Notes under the pieces: generated by a model
Database searches by the model: none
What the model saw: the letters and a program-made list of their open reading frames with translations, nothing else
Told to the model about the DNA's origin: nothing
In this document: one piece after another, positions 10,397-22,659 of the stretch
Layout of the letters: the number at the start of each line of letters is the position of its first letter
Position numbering within the stretch: position 1 is the stretch's first letter
NCBI GenBank assembly: GCA_003988855.1
Contig: QYAI01000003.1
Coordinates: 186,001 to 250,000, forward strand
From: Arachnopeziza araneosa
Taxonomy: Eukaryota; Ascomycota; Leotiomycetes; Helotiales; Arachnopezizaceae
DNA: 64,000 bases
Reading direction: 5' to 3'
Made by a program: the position numbers and the translations under genes

Positions 10397-12388
10397 ATGC
10401 CTTCTAAAGCGCCAGAGCATGCGGTAGTAGCTGTCCTAAAGCAATACTATCTCAATCCAAGATGTGCGGCCATTCAAAGCCACGGCGCCCCGCTTGCGAA
10501 AAGTTCGATCAGATCGTACCACAGCTCAAATTCGAATCGACGACCAAAGCATCATGGAGATCCAGGACTTCGATTGTGGAGCAGGTACTCTAAAGTACAC
10601 AGCAACCATAAGAAATTACAAACTTCATCTGATCCCAATTTCCCGAGCTCCAAACTACAACAGCGATCTCACAACACACTCACCACGTCTCAGAACGGAA
10701 GTAACAGCGGTGGTTCAGGCACGACGAACTCAATCGCAGTTCTGGGAGGAGGGATAACAGGTCTCTCTGCTGCATATTATGCCGCTAGAGAACTGCCACT
10801 TGCCAACATCACGATTTACGAGGCTAGTAACAAAGTAGGCGGATGGCTGCAGAGCGAACAAGTGGATGTAGGAAATGGTCAAAAGATACTCTTCGAATCT
10901 GGTCCTAGAACCCTGCGGCCGAATACACCAGCTTCTCTAGCAACTATAGAAATAGTAAGCAAGCTAGTCGTTGTATTCATAAATTCCTAATTGTGCGAAC
11001 AGATTCGGGATCTTGGGTTGATAGACGAGGTAGTTATAAACCAGAAAGGGTCTCTAGCTGCCTTGAATCGCTTCGTCTATTACCCTGATCATCTTGTTCG
11101 CATGCCCGGTCCTGGTCAAGATCTTTCTGCCAATCTATGGACGATCCTTTCCGAGAAGATTTTTAAAGGGATGTGGCAAGCGGCTTTTGAATATTCGCGC
11201 CCTCCTCGGCCATCATCTCTGAGTGACGAGTCTATTTCCTCCTTCTTATCTCGAAGACTAGGAACATCTGATATAGGCAATAACATTGTCTCCGCTGTTC
11301 TACATGGAATTTACGCTGGAGATATTAATAAGCTATCAGCAAGGAGTATCTTTGGCAAGCTATGGGCCATGGAGGCTGCGGAAGGCAATCTTACGAAAGC
11401 TATGGCTAACAATATGAGGTTCGGGAGCAAGCTACTTTTAGAGTCCGAAGCAAAATTCGTTCTCGGTTTCTCTGACAAGATAGACGCAACATTCAATTCT
11501 ATCTTCGGTAGAGCTAGTGTGTATTCTTTCAAGGAAGGGATTTCTACTCTGACAAACGCATTGGAAAAGAGTTTACTTGCAAATCCAAAAGTACGCTTTA
11601 ACGTGGGAGACCCTGTCAGTTTGATAGACTACGAGGATGGCGTGAAGGTAGTGTTACTCGATTCTACCATTCCTTGTTTTAAATTGACTTCTTAGATCCA
11701 AACGAAGCTCAATCAACCTGGAGCAAAATACGATATGTGTATTTCCACTATTTCATCCAAAGCTCTCTCTTCTGTATCCGTTCCACCATTACCCTCCTTC
11801 GCTCTTACACCATTCGTTACTGTGATGGTTGTTAACCTCTACTATTCCGACTCCAACATCCTACCCGAGCATGGATTTGGTTATCTCATCCCTCGCTCTA
11901 TTCCTTTTGAACAAAACCCCGAATGTGCACTCGGGGTCGTTTTCGACTCCGATGCGATCCAAGGTCAAGACTCTGCTCTTGGTACTAAAGTTACTGTTAT
12001 GCTCGGCGGGCACTGGTGGGATGACTTTGATGTATATCCAGATGAGGAAGAGGGTGCAGCAATGGCTAAAGTACTTCTTGCGCGGCATCTGAAGATCACC
12101 GCAGAGCCAGAATCAATACGAGTCAGTTTACAAAAGGATTGTATCCCGCAATACACAGTTGGACATGCGATGCGCATGAATAGAGCGCATGGCGAACTCA
12201 TGCGGGGGTATAACTCCAGCTTAAGAGTTGCCGGGAACAGTTACACGGGTGTAGGGGTGAATGACTGTGTGAAAGCGGCGAGAGACGTGGTGATGAATCT
12301 GAAAGAGGAAGCTGGTGGATTATCTCAACAGCGGACAGGATTAGAAGCGATGGGATTGGAGAAATGGGTTATGCTAAAGGCCAAATGA
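10397..12388 (+). CDS. HEM14: Protoporphyrinogen oxidase (heme biosynthesis)
   Basis: Three exons: 10397-10954, 11003-11647 and 11696-12388, both introns 48 nt, 631 aa. The first ~105 residues are basic and Ser-rich, suitable for mitochondrial targeting. An FAD-binding Rossmann motif (SIAVLGGGITGLSAAYY) follows at about residue 112, then IYEASNKVGGW and ESGPRTLRPN, both typical of this oxidase. HGIYAGDINKLSARSIFGKLW is the well-conserved central segment. The C-terminus has LRVAGNSYTGVGVNDCVKAAR, the second FAD contact. The enzyme oxidises protoporphyrinogen IX to protoporphyrin IX on the inner mitochondrial membrane, before ferrochelatase. The N-terminal extension is longer than in yeast Hem14. 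Confidence 0.94.
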
Positions 12389-14253
12389 TTATAGAGACTT
12401 TAAAGTGTAATCAATAGAAGATAAACGCATCATAGATTGTAAATATACCAAGCACTGATATTTCAAGATATTTGACCAGTTCAAGGCTCTAAGCCTGGAA
12501 TGTGAGGCAGAGGCGTTATCACGCTAACGGATATCCCCAAATAAATTTTCAGCCAACCTCCTCTTCTTCTTTTCAACACCACGCCAGTAACATAACAACA
12601 TTACTTAACGGCAGCGTCTGTTGCTAATCATTCAACGTCTCTGTTTTCGCGCTTGGCGGAGAGGATCTTTACCCGTTGCTGGGCGCCTGGCTTTGAGAGG
12701 TCGTTTCGACTTCATTGAGAACCTGGGAATCAGCTGAGGTTACATACTCGTTGGGTTGCCATGATTTATGGAGGGACTATTGGATGAGAGGGTGACCTGT
12801 GAGGACGTGAGATGTTCTCGAGCTCTGGAATCCTGCTCGTGAAGGACCTCGTTGTGATGATTCACGACCAGTTCTATGTCTCGTGATGAATCGAGCTGCG
12901 AAGCGACTTGGGGGCACGACGCTGGAGAAGTTCTCGCAATTGAGGTTTCTTTTCGAGTTAGCCATGATATTTCATCGTCCCACCTCATTACCATACCGGA
13001 TAGTCTACTTATGTTCTGTATCTCTGTCTATAGTTCCACTATCTCAATAGCATGATTCTAAAATTATTTGCTTCCAGTTGCTCAAGAGGCTGCCATCATG
13101 ACTGTGGCTATCTTTGGCTCTACATAATCTGACTGCTGCTTTTGCTTCTTCTCAACTCCACTGTTTACCCTAAAACCACCAAGATTCCCGTGCATCTCTT
13201 TTCCCACCGGCTATGTTACAATAGTTGGTGATCTCCAGGCCCTCAGCTCAACTTGAAGATCCAACAGAATCATTCCCGTGAGACAACGGAAACCAAAACA
13301 ATGATTGCGGCAGACGGTATAAGCCTTTGTCATTATTCCTTTCTCATCATCCTTGACTTAGGCATGTAGCTATGACTATTGATCTCCCCAAAAGGTAAGT
13401 ACTTATTGGCAATTTGATAAACTCAAGTCACCTTATATGCTGGAGAACAATACGGAGATGATGGACTCATAATTTCCACGGATTAACTTAAAATACACTT
13501 AGAAGGAATCTAAAGGATGACTGGAAGCATATCTGAGTAATTAAATAGAGCCCTGGTCCGGTGCAGTTTGGTAGCTTAGCAGGAGAAGAAATGAGCAAGA
13601 TCGAAAGGTTGGTAATTGGTAGGAAAGCAGAAAGTCCCGCATCAAATCCAAGGTTGTAGGCTTTATAAAAGGGTATTAGCATCTATTGCTAGAAATCGCA
13701 AATGTGAGAGAGCTTGAAAGTTTGGAACAAAAACAGCGTACGATACTTACCAATGGCGCCGTTGATTCTTGTTAGGAAAACAAAGGCTGTGATTAGGTAG
13801 AAAAGAGCTTTGCTTCTTGGGAAATACTGTTTTTGAGAAGTGGGGGACCAGCAACTCTGTTTTGATTATTTACATTTAGCTTATATACATTCCCCAACCT
13901 GAAGTTCTAGAGAATTTATGATTACACTAGCACCACTCTTCATCCACATTAAGCTTCTTACCACACATAGCGACCCGCCACCTCACTTTTAATATCTCTT
14001 TCCCGTTCAGGTTTACACGTCAGCACAACTCCATATTCGTGACCTGAAACCAAGGAAGCATCATCGCAGTTCTCATGTCCGATCCGCCTTAACTCCGTAA
14101 CGCCGACGGAAGCAACTACCGATCCCGATTTCGCATCAATATTTATATCCTCATCGTCCCCTAAAATGAATTGACGTAAAACAACGCAACTACAATTTTG
14201 AACCGAAAAGTCTTTAAAACACCTCGACCAGAATATCCTCTTTCACCAACGAA
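12389..14253. other. Gene-poor stretch between HEM14 and the DLH gene
   Basis: No conserved gene recognised in 1.9 kb. Short unsupported frames occur on the minus strand at 12994-12740. Good splice signals are present: on the plus strand GTAAGT at 13396 with a matching acceptor near 13501, and on the minus strand GTAAGT at about 13752. They suggest small transcripts, but I cannot build a convincing protein from them (see findings). Confidence 0.4.
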
Positions 14254-15191
14254 ATGGCTTGCGAAGCTTGCAAAACCATCCCTCCAGTAACTGTGGAAGG
14301 CTACGTTGAGAAGGGAAAATGGATTGAACTCGGCGGTTTCAGAACCTGTACTTCCCATGTCCATCCTTTCTTATATAAAACTAACTAGAAAAGATGCCGC
14401 CGGCCCAACAGACGCCAAAAAGGCCCTGGTAGTAATCTACGACGTCTTTGGGCCGGCCTCGCAGACGCTGCAAGGCGCGGACGGCATAGCCGCAGCCACC
14501 GATCTCGCTGTTTACGTCCCTGACGTTCTTCAAGAAGCAGGATACGCTAGAGGCGAGTGGTTCGGATCAGGAAAACTCAGCCCAGAATCCGAGAAAGCAA
14601 AAGCGCAATTCTTCAGTCTGGCATTCGACTTCCCAGGTCAAGTCACGGCACTCGATTCTTTCGTGAAGAAAGCCAAGGAAGAGAAACCAGCCGTGGAGAG
14701 CTGGGGATCTGTGGGTTTATGCTGGGGAGGCAAGATTGTAGCCCTTGCTTCCGGAGAAGGTTCGCTGTTGAGCGCTAGTGGACAAGTGCACCCAGGAAGA
14801 TTAGACTCCAATGATGCGAGAAAACTAACCATCCCGCACATTGTTCTCGCTAGCAATGGGGAGGATAAGAAGATTGTAGACGAGTACAAGGAGATCCTTG
14901 GGGATAAGGGATATGTTGAGTATTATGGAACAATGCATCATGGAGTGAGTTGAATCGTGATCTGCTAATGGAGATATGCTAATCTAGCTCTAGTGGAGTG
15001 AGTTGAGTCGTGATCTACAGAAGGAGAAATGCTAATTTTGCTTCAGTGGGTGCCAGAGCCAAGCTGGAGGATCCGGAGAATGCAAAGGAGTATGAAAGAG
15101 GGCAAGTCTTCCGGGCCTGTGAAATCGTATGAAAGACCTAATAGTAGACAGGTACAACAAATTGGCCGAATACTTCGGAAAGCACCTATAG
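14254..15191 (+). CDS. Dienelactone hydrolase family protein with duplicated introns and a 4-nt micro-exon
   Basis: Exons: 14254-14347, 14394-14944, 14994-14997, 15047-15101 and 15152-15191; 247 aa, the usual length. The opening MACEACKTIPPV and GKWIELGGFRTY, then GPTDAKKALVVIYDVFG, match fungal cytosolic DLH/Aim2-like proteins. The triad is visible: Cys141 in VGLCWGGK, Asp near 189 in SNGEDKK, and His213/214 in MHHGWMGARAKL. The last motif appears only if the 4-nt exon TGGA (14994-14997) is included; without it the frame is lost. The terminal exon gives YNKLAEYFGKHL, the normal end. The last intron (15102-15151) starts with GC (GCAAGT) and ends CAG. DLH enzymes hydrolyse dienelactones or related esters, but many fungal members have no known substrate. 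The gene converges on the adenylate cyclase gene. Confidence 0.9.
14941..15050 (+). repeat. Tandem 53-bp unit: TGGA plus 49-nt intron, twice
   Basis: Intron A (14945-14993) and intron B (14998-15046) are both exactly 49 nt, start GTGAGTTGA, share TCGTGATCT, GGAGA and ATGCTAAT at the same offsets, and end in AG. By my count 39 of 49 positions are identical. TGGA precedes each intron, and TGGG follows the second. The unit is thus an exon tetramer plus a complete intron repeated head to tail. Confidence 0.9.
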
Positions 15192-15862
15192 TGGCTGTGA
15201 AAGTGGCAAACGGCTTAATAACGACTGGGACTTTGGCGGGGGTTTCACAAGCAAGCCTTGAAATATATTTGATTCCATGAATTAACTAACTGGTCATGTC
15301 GTTTCTAATAGCCTTAAAAAGATGTTATCAATTGGGTGTATTTATGTGTTAGATATCACTCTCGAAAGGCTTGGTGACCAAGACTTGATCACTTTACAAA
15401 TGATTAAAAGCTTAGGTAATTGCCTCTTCATTTGTTGACTCATTTCAATAGCTTCAAGTACTGGCGTGCTCGCTCTGCTTCCAACCACCACTCCAACATA
15501 ATCATTTGAGCTAAATATAAATCATAACGTTCATAACTTTGAATCGCTCTCTTCATCCACCCAAGCCCAAGATAGCTGTAGTGCAATACTCTCTCTTTCA
15601 ACCGTTGTTAATTTACCAGGAAATCCATGCTATACAATTCTTCCCATTCATCCCATAGCCATTTCCGGTCCTGAATTCACATCAATACATTCCCACCATT
15701 CATCCACCCACCCAAAAGAACGCCAACGCCATGCTGACTAAAGAGAATACTAAATGGCCCAAATAAAACTCCTCAAGCGCCTTCCCAACGTCCTGGGTAT
15801 GACAGCCTTTCTTTCGCTGTTGTATATATAGAAAGTATTTGTTTCGCAAGCTGCTAAGAATA
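15192..15862. other. Convergent 3' region, DLH and adenylate cyclase
   Basis: Downstream of both genes, AT-rich, with no supported gene. One frame in it stays open after the DLH micro-exon when that exon is skipped, up to 15280. Confidence 0.5.
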
Positions 15863-18800
15863 TCATCTGCTCGTCCTACTAGCTCTCTTCCTCTCCTTGC
15901 TAGGACTAGCAAGGGCATTCTGTCCACTAGCCCGTTTCTTCGGTTTCGCTTCTCCTTCAGGCGGTAGATCGCCGTAACGTTGCTTGTAACGTTGAAGTTC
16001 TTTCAGCTGTAATGTGAGTGCAGATAAGACATCATCCATTGGTGCTCTCAACTGATCGAGGTCGTAAAGAGGACCTTTGCCGATTGCTAAATGGCGTGTT
16101 GCGAGAGTCGATATACATGTCTGTTGATGTTAGTGTCTTCTTCAAGTTTAGAGAGAGAAACGTACCTCGATCCTCGAAACCTGATGGGTCAAGAAATTTA
16201 CCAAAAACCTGTCTGTCACCTCTCCACCCCTATGTTTCATCTTTTCTAGCATTGCAGTCTCGGGTGGCTGTAATGTTGCACCCTGGCCTTTGTTACCCTC
16301 CAGACTGCTACAGAGCATCTCCAGTCGTAAGCTGACAGACCATAAGGCCCATACTGAGTCTGTATCGATGCTCAATGTGGTTTGTCCCGAAAGTTTAGCG
16401 GGTTCTTCCTCCATGACAAGCTTGTCTCCTTCAGCCAAACGTTGTTGATAATGAATACGACCAGAAAGAGCATGTGGATACATCAGGTAGATGTATTCTG
16501 GATTTTCAAGACCCTTGAGTTTTCGCTCACCAATATCTTTGACTTCAAAACCTTGAGTACTAAGTGATCGTAGTTCGCGGCGGGTAGCTTGGCTAAGAAG
16601 GTCATTCTCAAAAGCATCCTCAGAACCAGTAGATCCTGAACGGTCACTTTCGTTGTACGTCTCAAGGCAGCGTCGAATCTCAGAGATAAAATCTGCCGAT
16701 ACAGTGATTTGTCCACCATCTGCAACAGCAGATATCCGAGACGCTCGATTGACCATAGGTCCAAAGTAATCCATGCGACGGGTGACCGGGTCGTTCTCGC
16801 ACACTGGATGGCCCCAATGAACTCCCATCCTGACACTTAAACCCTTAAAAATCAAGTTCTGGTCATTGTCGTAGATTTCTTTCCCTAGCACGCTACCTAG
16901 GACTTCAGATGGCCATTGAACTTCAAGCAAAGCTTGTTGAACAGCAAAACACCAGAGTAAAGCAGAAGTCGCTGTTGGGAATGACACCATGAACGCATCA
17001 CCTTCAGTCTTGACTTCATATCCTCCGATCAAACGCAGCTGCCGACGCATCACTTCATTGTGAAGCCTGATGGCTGACCTCATGGCGCTAGGGTAGGTTT
17101 CCCACAAAAGAGTAGAGCTCTTGATATCAGTAAAAACTATACTCAAGTCTCCAACCGGTGCTTGAACCTCGGCCTGAAGTCGACGTAATGCGGAGTCTTC
17201 CACGGCATCGCCCTTCTTTTTCGGCCGTCTAGCTGGAGCATAACCGTCATCAGTCACAGCGGCTGGGTTGAAGGACAAGCTTTGAACGCGGTGTGGTCGA
17301 ATCTGAGCCCTCTTCTTTAAATCACTAACGCCAATCATCATAACCATCAGCTTATTTGTTGCACCAAAAGCAATTGCAAGATCTCGCAAACGCTGTGCAG
17401 CCCGCATCAGATCTCCACGTTCGTATCTTGCAACATCCACAACCAGTTCTGGCGTTAGATATTCCCAAAGCTCACGAGATGCAATCAGTATCATCTCATC
17501 TTGGTCTTTGATGGTAACTTGGGTAATATTTGGCGCCGCTTGGACAGCTGGCATGAGCTGAACATACCCAAACGCGCGGGAAACCTCGAGAATGTCATTC
17601 AGCTTTCCTTGCCGAGATACCCACCCACCCGCATCCCGAATCCGTTGTCGTTCATTAGGCTCAGCTGGATCATGCTTTCGCGTTAAAATACGATGACCAC
17701 CCTCCGAGTGTATGAGCATTGCTTGCGCATCGCCAACGTTGGCGACATAAAGCTCCGAGTCTTTCAAGAACATCACCGTCGCAACACCACCAGAGTGTAA
17801 GTCGGCATGGCTAAGAACTGCTGGGGCCGCTGAGCCGCGATGAGATAGCAATGATCTCTCTTCTGTGTGTTGTGTTGCGGCTGTAGCCAAATCTTTGTTG
17901 AGCGATAAGAAAGCTCGTCGTAATGCATCGGCAGGAGTTTCCTTGAAAACGGGGTTTAATCTCTTTAGTTCATCGGAAAAGATGTTACGAAAATTCTCAT
18001 GCAAGTACTTGGCAATCTTAGACCCCCCATTTGATAAGGACTGCCCATCAAACATGCCAAGAAGTGTCTCGGTCTCGGTTGAGTTAAAATGCGGTACGAC
18101 AAGGTCGATAGTCGATAAATGCTCATTCTTTCCAAGTGTATCCGCCATTCCATAAGCTAACTGGCCGGCAAGCGATCCCGAAGTACGAACTCTTCGGTCT
18201 TCGGTTTCTTCTGGTATGATGGGGATTGTTAATGTCACATCCATCAACCCAAGAATCCTCAAATGCTGCAAAGCGCTGAAGTCTGTCAAATCACGTCCGT
18301 CTCTACTTCCAGCACCTCCGGGTATGGATGGTTTGATTTCCAGTCGTTTATTGCCAGAAAGATTCAGGTATTTCAGATTGGTGTTCCAGTTCCAGTTCCA
18401 GTCATATGGCCAATTCGACACATTGTACTTCAAAGAATTATTTCCACAATCAAGAACAGCGAGTCTGTGTGCTTTGCCAAGTTCTGCTGGGAGAGTCTGG
18501 AATTTGTTTCCATTAATGTGTAAGACTTGGAGCAAGCTGAATTCCTCAAAGTCATCCGAGGGCAAAGATGTAAGTTCATTGCCAGAGAGATAGAGCTCTG
18601 ATAGCTGAGGCCAACTTTTGATCGATCGCTGAGGCATATCATTAATATCGTTGTATGATAAATTCAAGATGCGCAACTCGCTAAGCAGAATCAACTCGTC
18701 AAAGACATCATCATCAAGTTGATTGTCTGCGACATGAAGATTTTTAAGCGAGCCAGCAAACGTGTTGACAAGTCTTGCTGATACTCCGGAATCCTTTCTT

Positions 18801-21800
18801 ACGGCTGAGCTTGGTGGCGTTCCACTACCAAGAGTGGTTTCAGAAGCACTTCTCGATACAACAGAGGTTTTCCTGCCGCCTTTGCCATAAACAGAGACGA
18901 CAGAGCCTTTCCTATCTCCGGAACCAGGCACAGGCGAGCCACCAACGCTAAGAAGGCCACCTGCTTGACTGGGTCGTCTTTGTCCAAATGCTTCAAGTGG
19001 CCCTAACTCCTCATAGCTTGAATTATTAGAGTTCTCCCCCTTGGTTCCGTTCGATGCGCCTCCTGCAGATGGTGCAGGAATTTCACCAGGAACTTGTGGT
19101 GGCCTAGATGCTGGCTTTGGGAAGCTATCAAGCACGTTTGAGGAGATGTTAAATGTCTCAAGTTTATTGGCCCACCAGATCTCCATAGGGAGTTTTTTCA
19201 AATTGTTTTGTCGCACGTCCAGGAAGCGCAACTCCGTCAAACACCCAATCTCAGCAGGTAAACTGCTCAAGGCGTTTCTGGCTATGCTGAAGTGCTCGAG
19301 GCTACGTAATTTGCCAATGTGGCTTGGAAGAGACACAAAATGATTGACATCAAGGACCAGTCTAACAAGATTAGGCATCTTGTCAAAGGCGGCATCAGGA
19401 ATATGTGCCAGCTTCGCATTCGATAGGATCAATGTGGTGAGGGTCGGAACAGAATTGAGGATTTCAAACTTCGTCACAGGATTGGAATTGAGACGCAGGA
19501 CCCGAATTTTGGTAAACTCCGATTCACATACCGAGACAGAATTGTGGTCTGCAGAAATCTGCTCAACTTTTGGTAGTTTCGCAATGACATCGATGCTTGA
19601 CAATGTGTTATATCGGATATCGACTTCCTTCAGATTGACCAGTTGTCCAAAGGTCTCGGGCAAAGATCCAGTCAATCGATTATTCGTAATAACAAACCTT
19701 TCGAGGTTCTTTAGTTGTCCAATTTCGTCCGGCAAAATTGCAATGCCATTAAAGCTCATATCAATGTCGACCAGGCCTTCCAACTCGCACAGGAACTTTG
19801 GAAACGAGTCCAGAAAATTAGAGGAAATGTTAAGGGTCCTCAATGACTTGAAAGAACCAAAATAGGATGGAAGGCTTCTTAGTCGGTTGTTTGCCAGCTT
19901 GAGGCTAACGAGGCCCTGCAGCCTCGAGAGCTCAGCATGTTCAAGTTGTTCTAGTCTGTTATTAGAAACATCTAGGATTGTAAGCCTGCTCGCCCGGCTC
20001 AGACTAGGTGGTAATTTCCACGCTTCATTATTGATAAATTTGATGTCGCGCAAGTTAACGCAAGATTGGATAAAATCCTTTGGCAGGTCAAGGGACAAGT
20101 TCCGGGATAAGTTAAGAGATATGATATCTGTTGCCTTCGAATAGAGAGCGATAGGGATGGTGATAAGATTGCGTCCAGTTAAATCGACGTGACTGTTTTT
20201 ATGAAGACGACTGATTCCGGCATCATTTGTGGCGCTGACAGTTGCGAAACCGCTTTCGCGAGAGGGTACGAAAGAGAACCTGCACAAGTAGCTGTTGTCT
20301 TCTCTACCGACATCTTCTATTCTGTCTCGCTCTTCGTACCCAGCTTGCTCGAGGAGGCGTTTTTGGATTACTACCGGTCGTTCTCCAGCACCAAGTATTC
20401 GCTGGAGATCATGTTTCTTCATGACGATCTGATAGTTTTCTAAACTATCTGTCATGTAAGTCTTCTTGCCCAATTGATTCATGAGCTCCGTCACAGAAGC
20501 ATTGAGCGAGGTAGATAAAGTTGCGAATGTCCCATCCACCCTGAATATCCTGATGCAGTACGGCATCAACCGCTCATCTGCTTTTGACGGTACCCCCACT
20601 TCATCAATTTCTGACAAACGTGACATATTATCATCGTGCACTTTCTTGACTGCCCAACTGTCTGGTGCATTCCAACCAAGACCACCAGCACTTTCTGCTT
20701 CAATTCTAGCTTCATCATCAACATTGCTCACGAAGATGCTATTGTCTAGTGGAGTGAGCGGTTTGGGTTTCGCTAATATCCCTTCCATATTAGACAGATT
20801 GGTGTCGAGATTGAAGATCGAGTTTGGGAAGTAGTCGATCTTTTCATTAAACTCGGCATATGCTTCAGAGTCATCTGTTGCTTTTGACTTTCCTTTTCGA
20901 AAGGGTAGTTTGGTAAACGTTCCTTGACGAGATTCGGTCCCCTTTAGACGTCCAAACTGGCCATTATCAATTTTAGGAAGTGTGATATCTGAACCAGTAA
21001 AACTTCCTTCCCGGCTCCATTGACCAAATTCGGGTGATGTTTGACCCTTCCCACTATCACCTTTTGAACCTGGCGAATTGAAGGAGCGGACAGATCCGGG
21101 TAGTTCTTTGAGTCGAGACGGGCCAGTCTCTTTCTCTTTATGTTTTCGAAATCTTTCAAAGATGCCACGTTTAGTATGGGTTGGTGATGTTGACCCATCA
21201 CCTTGAGCTCCAACCTTGGTCGTACTGCCATTCCAATTGACATATCCACTCGGCGTAGGACTCTGTGGTCTCCCCTTTGTTAAACTTGAACTTGAAGAAT
21301 TGTTCAATGCGGTTCCCATGGACGTTGGGGCACGATCCTTTTGCCTAACAACAAACCCAGAGTCTTCTCTGCTAACTGTGGGTCGTAAAGATCTCGCATC
21401 TTCGGTGCTTTTGTTATGTCTATGGTTATGGCCAGGAAGGTGTACGTGGTGACTATGCCCAGATCGTCCAGAAGAAGAGGTCTTAGGAGGGTTCGCAGAA
21501 CTATCCATCATATATCGATCTCGATCAGGACCAGATAATTGATCTCGAACAGGAGCTTCGCCGTATTTCGATATATCCTTTAATAGGTCAGCGTACTCTC
21601 TACTAATGAAAACGAGATGATTCGTAGCAAGTCAAATGTGGAATATATGAACCACACATCTCAATTATTAATTTACTGACCTGCGAGTCCTGATACAAAA
21701 ATGGCACAACATCACTTGAAGGGACTGGTGTTCTTGGTCGTGATCCAGCAGGGGAGGCGTCTCTCTGAGTTGTATCTGTAGCAGTTGAATGATTTCGTTC

Positions 21801-22659
21801 TCGATGATTTCTATGCTGTGTAGCAAATGAATGCGATCGAGCATCCTTCGTGTGAGAAGGAAGGCTCGTATCGGAAGCGTCTCGTCCGGGAAAGTCCTCC
21901 CCAAAGAAAGTTTGGAGCTTCTTATGGATCCCAGTCCGGCTGACACTCGATTTTGAACCTGAACTACTTGCAGTCGTTACGCTGGCTACAGATGGTCGCC
22001 TTTCATCTCCAAAGTACGCGTCCGCGGGAGAGTCGCTCACATTCGAATTTCCTGTCAATCCTGTTCCTGGCCGGAAGCCGGGGGACAGCTGTGAAGCCTG
22101 TGATATATTATCGCTCGAGTCGTTGTAGAAGCTGGTTCCAAAGCCGCCGCTCGCGGGAGAAGCTATGGAGCCATTGGACATCCAGGGCGCGATCTGGTTT
22201 GGTGATGCCAACGCGGTTGGGGGGTTGTGTTGGATCTGGGGGATGCGTCCACCGGTTTCCAGCACAGCAAGATCGCGACGATAATTGGCGAAATCCGTCA
22301 TTCTATGATCCCGAGGTGATACATTGGCAGAGGAACTCGAATTCGGTGAGATGGCAGTCACTGGTTCAGCAGTTGTCGGCGAAACTTGATGATCAGTCTC
22401 AGGCCTATGACCCGCGCAAATGCAACCAGCCGTTAGTCAAAGAACTTCTTTAGAACTTCCACGGGAAGGTGTTTAAGACAGTCATCATGGAAAGGGTCTC
22501 TCACTTCTTTCTCCCATCCGTCTGCAGAGTCATTGGGGTAACTCGTCGCGATGGGCCGCGAAATAGGGAAGCCGGCTTGATGGTATCGGTCGACTTCCAA
22601 GAGTCTGTGCTCGAGCTCGTCGCAGAGCTGTTGCGAACGCCAGCATCTTTTCTGGTCAT
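15863..22659 (-). CDS. Adenylate cyclase, fungal LRR/PP2C/cyclase type
   Basis: Four exons: 22659-22505, 22404-21681, 21595-16166 and 16120-15863; about 2188 aa. The first ~600 residues are Ser-rich and disordered. A Ras-association-like domain is at about 640-730 (YCIRIFRVDGTFATL), leucine-rich repeats at about 780-1410, a PP2C-like domain at about 1440-1715, and the class III catalytic domain from about 1775 (LSIVFTDIKSSTLLWE, KTEGDAFMVSF, VRMGVHWG, MDYFGPMVNRASRIS). The final exon gives a short basic tail (KPKKRASGQNA), where CAP/Srv2 contact is usual. It makes cAMP from ATP under Ras and G-alpha control, governing growth, nutrient sensing and, in plant pathogens, virulence. The exon 2/3 junction is the least sure: CAG|TAC keeps phase, but neighbouring AGs are possible. 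The first exon is inferred from a clean GTGAGA donor and CATAG acceptor. Confidence 0.95.
18376..18412 (-). repeat. Short coding microsatellite in the cyclase LRR region
   Basis: The plus strand repeats TTCCAG about three times, encoding alternating Trp-Asn (YDWNWNWNTNL) on the minus strand inside the LRR block of adenylate cyclase. Expansion or contraction by 6 bp stays in frame. Confidence 0.6.

Noticed and set aside
12740..12994. Two overlapping minus-strand ATG frames
   Set aside because: Neither shows a domain; a spliced extension needed a 24-nt intron, which is too short.
14949..15046. Single 98-nt intron with donor GTTGAA in the DLH gene
   Set aside because: It keeps phase but gives HHGVMGARA and uses a weak donor in place of two strong GTGAGT donors; the two-intron model restores the family Trp-Met.
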